The notes under the pieces are model-generated. The model was not told where the DNA came from. It did no database searches and saw nothing but the letters and a program-made list of their open reading frames with translations. From WVZH01 sp034430425 (GTDB lineage Bacteria > Chloroflexota > Anaerolineae > Anaerolineales > E44-bin32): 22,627 nucleotides of DNA. A program made the position numbers and the translations under genes. The DNA is taken from contig DAOUEK010000082.1 in NCBI GenBank assembly GCA_034430425.1, positions 1-22,627 on the forward strand. The letters are read 5' to 3'. This document shows positions 1 through 6,348 of the stretch, one piece after another. The first letter of the stretch is position 1. Each line of letters opens with the position of its first letter.

Positions 1-243
1 CGCACCCCAATCGAGTAATTCCTCTGCGCTCGGATCTATTGGCGATACGCCAGAAACGAGCATCAGCACAAAAACGAGCACATTTATTCCCAGGAGAAGC
101 GGTGTAATGATCAGGCGTGGTGTCGCCTCCGCAAGTAGACTGTTGAAAAGGTCCGCATCCATAGTGTCTTCTAGCTGGTCCTCTTGCGGCTTCTCTGTGA
201 GTTCTTCCTTGTCTGGTTTTTGATAGGAGTTTTGGGATTCCAT
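1..243 (-). CDS. Rhomboid-family intramembrane serine protease, N-terminal part
   Basis: The first 81 residues of a minus-strand gene are present; the rest lies beyond the left edge. The N-terminus is a charged cytoplasmic tail rich in Glu, Lys and Gln (residues 1-40). One hydrophobic segment follows (about 45-65, LIITPLLLGINVLVFVLMLV), then an extracellular PSAEELLDWGA stretch. The order of TM1 followed by a 'P-x-x-x-x-L-x-x-WGA' motif is what rhomboid proteases such as GlpG/GluP relatives show just before their catalytic membrane core. The catalytic Ser/His are not in the window. The ATG has AAGGAG 9 nt upstream, which supports this start. Rhomboids cleave membrane proteins within or near the bilayer. 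The assignment rests only on this N-terminal pattern; another multi-spanning membrane protein is possible. Confidence 0.65.
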   Translation of the reverse strand, partial: MESQNSYQKPDKEELTEKPQEDQLEDTMDADLFNSLLAEATPRLIITPLLLGINVLVFVLMLVSGVSPIDPSAEELLDWGA

Positions 244-607
244 GCTGAGTGGCTCCTTGATGCCTGGTGTGATCCTTGTTCTGTGTTGCAAACCATTTTC
301 CCACAAGATGGGTGTATCGGGAAGAATGATAACTTCGATTGAGGTTGTCACACCGCAGGTGGATAGGGACAAATATTTTAATCATGTCTCACTCACCAGG
401 AGATGAGTAAACAGAATGTGGTACAAGGACGGTAATGTATTGTCTGGCGTAGATCTGGTTTTAAATCGGCGATTTTTTTACCTCGTGTTTTCTTCATCCC
501 CGCGAGTATTGAATCCCCTTCACGCCTGTGATAACCTTAATTCGCACAATTGAATAGCAGCAAAGAACGCCTCAGTTTCGGGGGAAGGGGGAGCGCAGAG
601 AAAGATC
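244..607. other. Intergenic region between divergent genes, no gene seen
   Basis: This spacer separates the minus-strand rhomboid gene from the plus-strand nuclease, so it must carry both promoters. No ORF with an RBS or coding character is visible. It is A/T-rich in the middle and turns G-rich near 580. A 17-mer at 493-509 recurs with one mismatch at 11632-11648, at a similar distance upstream of the other large secreted-protein gene. I could not fix a convincing -35/-10 pair. Confidence 0.6.
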
Positions 608-644
608 GCGACTCACGTCGCCCGACCGAGGGGAGGCCGGGCGG
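608..644 (+). promoter_or_regulatory. Structured 5' leader of the secreted nuclease gene (two overlapping hairpins)
   Basis: GCGAC (608-612) pairs with GTCGC (617-621) around a 4-nt loop. A second stem pairs CCCG (621-624) and CC (626-627) with GG (635-636) and CGGG (638-641) around GAGGGGA. The two stems share base 621 and abut. A wider version of the second stem (CGCCCG 619-624 with CGGGCG 638-643) would disrupt the first, so they could be alternatives. The structure ends about 40 nt before the start codon and about 30 nt before the GAGGAGG ribosome site. It does not match any riboswitch consensus I know. A regulatory role is inferred from position only. Confidence 0.35.
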
Positions 645-685
645 TTTCATTTTAGAGAGCAGAATACGATTTTGAGGAGGAAATC

Positions 686-3600
686 ATGTTCAAGCGCTCG
701 AGAACCGCCGCACGATCATTCCGCGTTCTGTTTTTCACCACCATTCTTTTGCTCGTGCCCGCGCTGGCACTTCAAGCGCAAGCTGAGGGCACAACGATCT
801 TCATCAATGAGATCCATTACGACAACGTAGGCACCGACGCCGACGAAGCCGTCGAGATCGCCGGCCCGGCCGGGACAGACCTGGTCGGCTGGACTATGGT
901 CTTCTACAACGGCAGCGGCGGGGCGGAGTATGCCAGAATCGAACTGAGTGGCCTGATCCCCGATGAAGGGGATGGCTACGGTGCGCTGGCTTTCACCCAG
1001 TCCGGCATCCAGAACGGCTCGCCGGATGGAATCGCCCTGGTCGATCCGGGAGACATCGCGATCCAGTTCCTCAGTTACGAGGGCAGCTTCACTGCTATCG
1101 GTGGACCGGCCGATGGACTGATCTCTGTCGACATCGGAGTCACTGAGCCAAACGACACGCCGCTGGGTGAGTCGCTGCAGCTCACGGGCGCAGGCACGCT
1201 CTACGAGGACTTCGTCTGGAACGCCCATGCAGCCAGCTCCTTCGGCGCGCTCAACACCGGGCAGAGCTTCAGCGGCGCGCCGCCGCCCACGCCCACGCCC
1301 GAGCCGCCCGAAGTGTTGATCAGCGAGATCCGCATCGACCAAGACGGCACGGACAACGACGAGTTCTTCGAGCTGGTTGGACCAGCTGGCGCATCGCTCG
1401 ACGGCCTGACCTATTTGGTAATCGGGGACGGCACAGACGGCAGCGGGGTGATCGAGAACGTGACCGATCTGGGCGGCGCGGCGATCCCCGCCTCGGGCTA
1501 CTTCGTCGCCGCCGAGAGTACTTTCACGCTGGGAACGGCCGATCTGGTCACGAATCTGAATTTCGAGAACAGCGACAACGTCACCCACCTGCTGGTGCAG
1601 GGTTTCACGGGTTCAAACGGGGATGATCTGGACAGCGACGACGACGGCGTGCTCGACGTTGAACCATGGGCAGCCTTGATCGATCTGATCGCCCTGGTCG
1701 AAGAGGAAAACCCGCCGGTGAGTACGGAATTCCACTACGGACCGCCCACTGTGGGTCCGGATGGCTCCTACGTGCCCGGTTATGTCTTCCGCTGCGAAGA
1801 TGGTTTCCGCATCGGGCCGTTTACCGTTGGTGGGGAGACGCCCGGCGCTGAGAATAACTGTTTCTTCGGCTTCTGCGGTGAGGCCGCAACCCCGATCCAC
1901 GCCATTCAGGGTGACGGGGATGCCAGCCCGCTGGTCGGGCAGGTGGTCGTGGCGGAGGGCGTGGTGGTGGCTGATTTCCAGGGCTATGACGGCCTGCACG
2001 GCTTCTTCCTGCAGGAGGAGATTGCCGACGAGGACGGCGATCCCGCCACTTCGGAGGGCATCTTCGTCTACGATGGCAGCTTCGGGGTCGATGTGGCTTA
2101 TGGGGATGTGGTGCGCGTGCAGGCTGCGGTCAGTGAGTACTACAATCTGACCGAGTTGAGCGGGGTAAGCAGCATGTCGATCTGCGACACGGGCTACGAA
2201 CCCGTGCCGGCGGAATTGACCCTACCGGCCGCGGAGTGGAGTGATTTCGAACGCCTGGAAGGCATGCTGGTCACGCTGCCGCAGTCGCTTACTGTGACGG
2301 GCAACTATGCGCACGGCCGCTACGGGGAAGTCGACCTGTCTGTCGACGGCCGTTTATTCACACCAACCAACGTGACTCTGCCAGGTGATCCCGCCAACGA
2401 TCTGCAGGCCGCGAATAACCTGCGCAAGATTCAGTTGGATGACGGAAGCTCGGTCGAGAATCCGCTGCCCTTGCCGCCTTACTTGATCGACGACACCACA
2501 CTGCGTGCCGGTGACATGGTCAGCAGTGTGACCGGGGCGTTGGGCTACGCCTATGGGCTTTATGAGATCCATCCCGTGCTGCCGGTTGAGTTGGTAGTGG
2601 GGAACGAACGCCCGGCTGCGGCACCGGACACGGGTGGACGCCTGACCGTAGCCAGCTTCAACGTCTTGAATTACTTCACTACTATCGACGAGGGCAATCC
2701 GATCTGCGGACCGGAGGCAAATCAGGACTGCCGCGGGGCGGACAGTGTGGAGGAATTCATCCGCCAGCGGGACAAGATCGTGAACGCCATCGCCTTAATG
2801 GATGCCGACGTGGTCGGCCTGATCGAGCTGGAGAACAACGCTTCCGAGTCTCTGGCCGATCTGGTGGCCGGGTTGAACGACGTCATGGGCGCTGGAACGT
2901 ATGCCTACGTGGACACCGGTACGATCGGTACTGATGCCATCAAGGTCGGTTTCCTGTATCAGCCGGCTAATGTGACTCCAATCGGGGATTTCGCCGTGCT
3001 GGATTCCTCCTTCGATCCAAGCTTCAACGACGAATACAACCGCCCGGCGCTGGCGCAGACCTTCGCCGAGAATCTCAGCGGCGAATCCTTCACCGTGGTG
3101 GTCAATCACTTCAAATCCAAGGGATCGGCCTGCGATGACATCGGTGATCCGGACATCGGCGACGGGCAGGGTAACTGCAACCTGACCCGCACCAGCGCCG
3201 CCATCGCCCTGTCCAACTGGCTGGCAAGCGATCCGACCGGCAGCGGCGATCCCGATTTCCTGATCATGGGCGATTTGAATTCCTACGCCAAGGAAGATCC
3301 CATCGCCGCCCTGCAGTCGGCAGAGTATACCGATATGCTGGCCGCGTATGCGGGTACGGAGGCGTATTCCTACGTCTTCGACGGGCAGTCGGGCTACCTG
3401 GACCACGCCCTGGCCAACGGCAATCTGGTTTCCCAGGTAACGGATGTGGCCGTCTGGCACATCAATGCCGACGAGCCGGCTGCGCTGGACTACAACGACT
3501 ACAACCAGCCCGATTTGTACGCGCCCGATCCGTACCGCTCGTCGGATCACGATCCGGTCCTGGTGGGTTTGAATCTGATCCCGCAGTGTGGCGGGGCGAA

Positions 3601-3979
3601 CGCTACGATTTACGTCGACTTCAACGGCCTGATCGTCGGCGGCCCGCAGGATGGTCAGAACTACCACTTCATGATTAGCGGTACATCTGGCAATGATGTC
3701 ATTGTGGGCACCAATGGGGACAACCTGGTACTCGGCGGCAAGGGGAACGATCTGGTCTGCGGGCTGGGCGGCAACGACTTGCTGCTCGGCCAGAAAGGCA
3801 ACGATGCGCTCTTCGGCGGTGCGGGTTACGATCTGCTCGTCGGCGGGCTGGGGAAGGATGTGATCGATGCCGGTCCGGATGCCGATTTGCTTAACGGCGG
3901 GCCCGGAGACGATGTCTGCCTCGGCGGCAGCGGGAAAGACCGCGCCATTCGCTGTGAGGAGGAGCAGGATATTCCGTAG
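686..3979 (+). CDS. Secreted ExeM/NucH-type extracellular nuclease with lamin-tail-like modules and RTX repeats
   Basis: A 1097-aa exported protein. Order: signal peptide (1-34, cleavage near QAQA); lamin-tail-like module (about 37-195, INEIHYDNVGTDADE); Pro/Thr linker (198-209); second lamin-tail-like module (210-400, ISEIRIDQDGTDNDE); OB-fold-like domain (about 405-500, IHAIQGDGDASPLVG); endonuclease/exonuclease/phosphatase domain (652-966); about nine RTX-like nonapeptides (1000-1085, GGKGNDLVCG type). The catalytic set of the EEP fold is visible: ASFNVLNYF, metal-binding ELEN (E714/E716), NHFKSKG, GDLNSY (D863, N865), YLDHAL and SSDHDP (D954, H955). The family degrades extracellular DNA with divalent metal. 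The RTX region should bind calcium and fold outside the cell. The ATG follows GAGGAGG with good spacing. It is a single-gene unit. The PTPTPEPP linker suits a Gram-positive cell surface. The family call is firm; the substrate (DNA versus other phosphodiester) is inferred. Confidence 0.92.
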   Translation: MFKRSRTAARSFRVLFFTTILLLVPALALQAQAEGTTIFINEIHYDNVGTDADEAVEIAGPAGTDLVGWTMVFYNGSGGAEYARIELSGLIPDEGDGYGALAFTQSGIQNGSPDGIALVDPGDIAIQFLSYEGSFTAIGGPADGLISVDIGVTEPNDTPLGESLQLTGAGTLYEDFVWNAHAASSFGALNTGQSFSGAPPPTPTPEPPEVLISEIRIDQDGTDNDEFFELVGPAGASLDGLTYLVIGDGTDGSGVIENVTDLGGAAIPASGYFVAAESTFTLGTADLVTNLNFENSDNVTHLLVQGFTGSNGDDLDSDDDGVLDVEPWAALIDLIALVEEENPPVSTEFHYGPPTVGPDGSYVPGYVFRCEDGFRIGPFTVGGETPGAENNCFFGFCGEAATPIHAIQGDGDASPLVGQVVVAEGVVVADFQGYDGLHGFFLQEEIADEDGDPATSEGIFVYDGSFGVDVAYGDVVRVQAAVSEYYNLTELSGVSSMSICDTGYEPVPAELTLPAAEWSDFERLEGMLVTLPQSLTVTGNYAHGRYGEVDLSVDGRLFTPTNVTLPGDPANDLQAANNLRKIQLDDGSSVENPLPLPPYLIDDTTLRAGDMVSSVTGALGYAYGLYEIHPVLPVELVVGNERPAAAPDTGGRLTVASFNVLNYFTTIDEGNPICGPEANQDCRGADSVEEFIRQRDKIVNAIALMDADVVGLIELENNASESLADLVAGLNDVMGAGTYAYVDTGTIGTDAIKVGFLYQPANVTPIGDFAVLDSSFDPSFNDEYNRPALAQTFAENLSGESFTVVVNHFKSKGSACDDIGDPDIGDGQGNCNLTRTSAAIALSNWLASDPTGSGDPDFLIMGDLNSYAKEDPIAALQSAEYTDMLAAYAGTEAYSYVFDGQSGYLDHALANGNLVSQVTDVAVWHINADEPAALDYNDYNQPDLYAPDPYRSSDHDPVLVGLNLIPQCGGANATIYVDFNGLIVGGPQDGQNYHFMISGTSGNDVIVGTNGDNLVLGGKGNDLVCGLGGNDLLLGQKGNDALFGGAGYDLLVGGLGKDVIDAGPDADLLNGGPGDDVCLGGSGKDRAIRCEEEQDIP

Positions 3980-4018
3980 TTATAAACCGCCGATCGAAGC
4001 GAGGTAAAGGACGCATTT

Positions 4019-4052
4019 CCTGGCCAACCCAATGTTACAAGGGTTGGCCAGG
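4019..4052. terminator. Long perfect inverted repeat between convergent genes
   Basis: A 12-bp perfect stem (CCTGGCCAACCC with GGGTTGGCCAGG) encloses a 10-nt loop, 39 nt after the nuclease stop and just before the stop of the convergent minus-strand gene. Neither side has a real T-tract, so it may slow or protect transcripts from both directions rather than act as a classic intrinsic terminator. Confidence 0.6.
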
Positions 4053-4058
4053 ATTGAT

Positions 4059-4595
4059 TCATTCGAGAATTTTGAGAACGAAGTAGACGCTGATGAAGGT
4101 CAGCATGAAAATCTTCATCACCCAGGCCTGCAAATTGATCTGCCAGTCGGCGTACCTGGCGGGATAAGGTTTGCTTTCGCTCAGCGTGCGTTCCAGCGAG
4201 AGATTCAATCGCAGCGCTTGTGCCAGCAGCACGACTCCCGCGATGCAGCCCCAGATGATCAACAACTCACCTATCACCAGATTGTCGAAGAAAGGTATCT
4301 CCGGATTGATGGCTGCCCCTTTGATCACAACGATCAACCCCGCGGAAAAGAAACCGCCAAATATGGCATATACGAGTGAATGGAAGATGTAATTGATTTT
4401 GCGCCCTACACCCATATGAGACCATTCTTGCAGGCCAGATTCGTACACTGTATCGCACTTGGTACAGATGAACTCCGCTGGCCCCAATCCACTGCGCATG
4501 GGAAAGAGACCAAACCAGGCCAGGCCGAATTTCACCAAGCGATTGCATGTAGGGCAGCAGTGTATGTATCCACCATAGGTGTGTGTAGTCGCCAT
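4059..4595 (-). CDS. Zn-ribbon membrane protein of unknown function
   Basis: I do not recognise the family. The 178-aa protein opens with a likely zinc ribbon: CPTC (C14, C17; another Cys at 13) and CTKC (C44, C47), 27 residues apart. Three hydrophobic segments follow (about 69-93, 104-130, 157-177). A charged stretch with KPYPARYADWQ lies between the last two. This gives a cytoplasmic or juxtamembrane metal-binding head on a small membrane domain. It starts 15 nt after the stop of the lipoprotein gene on the same strand, so the two are probably cotranscribed. Its own ribosome site is weak, consistent with translational coupling. No catalytic residues are evident. Confidence 0.7.
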   Translation of the reverse strand: MATTHTYGGYIHCCPTCNRLVKFGLAWFGLFPMRSGLGPAEFICTKCDTVYESGLQEWSHMGVGRKINYIFHSLVYAIFGGFFSAGLIVVIKGAAINPEIPFFDNLVIGELLIIWGCIAGVVLLAQALRLNLSLERTLSESKPYPARYADWQINLQAWVMKIFMLTFISVYFVLKILE

Positions 4596-4610
4596 TTTAT
4601 CTATAGTCCA

Positions 4611-5933
4611 TCACTGCGGCGATATCATCCAGCCTTCGACCTTGACGGCCTCTTCACCGGCGATGGCGTAGGCAATGCCGGCTTCGAGATCCACGATTTT
4701 GAACGTATCCAGACCATCGATATTTTGATTGATGGCGATTTGACGTCCATCCGGAGACCAGATCGGTGTGCGGTATCCGCTGATGCAGTACTGGGTCACC
4801 TCACCGCTGGCTACGTCGAGGACGGCCAGCGAATCACGCATTGCGAATTCCTCATCTTTGATGGTCAGCCAGAAGGCGATGCGGGTTTCGTCGGGAGACC
4901 AGATCCAATCTTCCTGCGAGGCGTTGAACGTGGTCGTGAGATACGAGAGTCGTTCAGTTTGACCGCTCTGATTTACGCGGATCAATTCAAAACCAGAAAC
5001 GTAGGCGGACGCGTCATCCACATTGATGAAGGAATTCCCGCTCGCTTCGGCAGCCGATTGCAGGGGGTGGATGGGTTCGTCGTCGTTTTTAGGGTCGAAG
5101 GTATATCGCAGCATGGCGCTGGTGATGAAAGACGTGCCGTCACGGGACCAGGCGGGCGGGCTAATGTAGACGCCGGTACTTGGGGACCCGTGGTTATAGA
5201 TCCGTCTGATTTCCTGTTCGTCTTGCAGATTCCAGAGGATGAGCAAATTGTCGTCGTCTTCGCTGGCGGAGTAGACCAAGTGTGTAAGTTGGGGATTGGG
5301 CACCATAGGGATGAGGGAATATCCGCCCCAGGAAATGTCCTGGAGGAATGTAGTGATGAGCGGAAATTCCGGGAGGATCTCCTGGCGTTCCTTCGTGGCG
5401 ATGTCAAACACGAGCAACGCATCCGGCTCGTAAGCAGCATCGCCATGGGGCATCTTGACGGCCAATTGGTTGTTTTTCAGCCATTCGATGACATCGTATT
5501 CATCTCCCCAGTCCGTGATCTCCAACAAGCGAGTTGCACTCGCGTCGAGAACGATCAGGGCTTCCATGCGCCGATCGATGGCTGCCAGGCGCGCTCGATC
5601 GGGTGATAATACGACATGCGTGGTGCCGGTGTCGGCTTTAATTTTCTCTCCGCTGCTCAGGTCCCAGAGATAAGTTATATTGCCTTCATCTACTGAAACG
5701 ATAAAGAGACTCCCGCTCAGCTGGATGTCGGCCAGGGATGTGTCGATCGTTTCGACACACTTCGTGGAGAGCCGGCTTTCAGCTGGAATAGCTGCCGGAT
5801 CGGGGGTTTCGGTCGGGCTGGTTGTCTCCGTCGGAAGCGGAGTCGGGCTTTCTTCGGTGGCCTGCGGGCCACAAGCGGCCAGCAGCAGTCCGAAGGCGAT
5901 CACTATTTGAAATGATTTGGGGCGAAAATTCAT
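4611..5933 (-). CDS. Lipoprotein with TolB/WD40-like beta-propeller
   Basis: A 440-aa surface lipoprotein. The signal peptide ends in a lipobox (LLAAC, lipidated Cys21) and is followed by a Thr/Pro/Ser linker (about 24-50) that would span the cell wall. The rest reads as a beta-propeller with recurrent blade ends of the TolB/WD40 type: VVLSPDRARLAAI, PAWSRDGTSFITS, WIWSPDETRIAFW and PIWSPDGRQIAIN. Such domains bind proteins or sugars and carry no catalysis of their own. AAGGAA sits 6 nt before the ATG. It is the first gene of a probable two-gene unit with the Zn-ribbon membrane protein. The ligand is unknown. Confidence 0.82.
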   Translation of the reverse strand: MNFRPKSFQIVIAFGLLLAACGPQATEESPTPLPTETTSPTETPDPAAIPAESRLSTKCVETIDTSLADIQLSGSLFIVSVDEGNITYLWDLSSGEKIKADTGTTHVVLSPDRARLAAIDRRMEALIVLDASATRLLEITDWGDEYDVIEWLKNNQLAVKMPHGDAAYEPDALLVFDIATKERQEILPEFPLITTFLQDISWGGYSLIPMVPNPQLTHLVYSASEDDDNLLILWNLQDEQEIRRIYNHGSPSTGVYISPPAWSRDGTSFITSAMLRYTFDPKNDDEPIHPLQSAAEASGNSFINVDDASAYVSGFELIRVNQSGQTERLSYLTTTFNASQEDWIWSPDETRIAFWLTIKDEEFAMRDSLAVLDVASGEVTQYCISGYRTPIWSPDGRQIAINQNIDGLDTFKIVDLEAGIAYAIAGEEAVKVEGWMISPQ

Positions 5934-6161
5934 TGTTTATTCCTTAATGACTATGGTTAAACGACGATTGATGCGACGTGCCTATTGTACTAAACACTCT
6001 GGGCGATGAAAGGGATCAATTGATTTAATCGCAATCGTATGCAAGAAATTGGGGCTGTCCCTCGTGACCGTCCAAATACTGAACAACCATAGGGGGTTGC
6101 TCCTGCAAATTCAATACGCGATGGGATGCAGAAGATCAACAACCATTCCAACGATGTACTG

Positions 6162-6191
6162 TGTAGGGACGGTTCGCGAACCGCCCCTACA
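6162..6191. repeat. Palindromic REP-like repeat (GTAGGG-CGGTTCG type)
   Basis: Two 15-bp arms, TGTAGGGACGGTTCG and its complement CGAACCGCCCCTACA, meet without a spacer and have one mismatch (A6169 against C6184). It shares the TGTAGGG(G/A)C start with the palindrome at 6245-6279, so the two look like variants of one repeat family. Confidence 0.7.
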
Positions 6192-6244
6192 ATTTTCCAT
6201 GGAGGTGTCATATAGGGACACCCTGATCCATGATCGACTATTAC

Positions 6245-6279
6245 CATGTAGGGGCAGGTTTCAAACCTGCCCCTACATG
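6245..6279. repeat. Perfect 17-bp-arm palindrome, REP-like
   Basis: CATGTAGGGGCAGGTTT is followed, after a single C, by its exact complement. Such near-loopless palindromes are typical of dispersed intergenic repeats. A second copy type lies at 6162-6191. Either could end transcripts by forming a cruciform or hairpin, but the shape is more repeat-like than terminator-like. Confidence 0.75.
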
Positions 6280-6301
6280 CGTTAAATATACTTATTATGC
6301 A

Positions 6302-6326
6302 GGGACTGTCCTAAGAGGGCAGCCCC
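6302..6326 (-). terminator. Hairpin downstream of the RND permease gene
   Basis: GGGACTGTCCT (6302-6312) pairs with AGGGCAGCCCC (6316-6326) around a 3-nt loop, with one mismatch and one G-T pair. It lies 22 nt after the permease stop in the direction of transcription. It is followed on that strand by TGCATAAT rather than a T-run, so it is at best a weak terminator. On the plus strand it is followed by TTTT. Confidence 0.4.
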
Positions 6327-6348
6327 TTTTGATTCAATAGGTCCTTTC

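Larger units (their letters stand above)
6051..6326. repeat. Possible MITE-like element with imperfect terminal repeats
   Basis: GGGGCTGTCC at 6051-6060 and its near-complement GGGCAGCCCC at 6317-6326 (9 of 10 matching) bracket about 276 bp that contains two large palindromes and no ORF. This resembles a non-autonomous miniature element or a nest of REP-like repeats. No clear target-site duplication is visible and no transposase is nearby, so the boundaries are tentative. Confidence 0.3.
5934..6348. other. Gene-free region filled with inverted repeats
   Basis: No coding sequence is supported. This stretch lies upstream of the lipoprotein gene and downstream of the RND permease gene, both on the minus strand. 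It contains two long palindromes, a shorter one (GGTGTC/GACACC around 6205-6221) and a terminator-like hairpin near the permease stop. A TACAAT hexamer on the minus strand near 5984-5989 could be the -10 of the lipoprotein promoter, but no good -35 accompanies it. Confidence 0.6.

Noticed and set aside
716..1588. 290-codon minus-strand ORF, and similar long antisense ORFs at 2795-3667 and 12235-13035
   Set aside because: Arg/Val/Gln/His-rich shadows of GC-rich coding sequence on the other strand, without ribosome sites.
4380..5606. 408-codon plus-strand ORF
   Set aside because: It is antisense to the propeller lipoprotein and Zn-ribbon genes, with no domain and no ribosome site. The minus-strand genes have a lipobox, WSPDG blades and CxxC motifs.
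6162..6191. tRNA T-arm-like GGTTCG
   Set aside because: The sequence is part of a perfect palindrome; no acceptor, D or anticodon arms are present.
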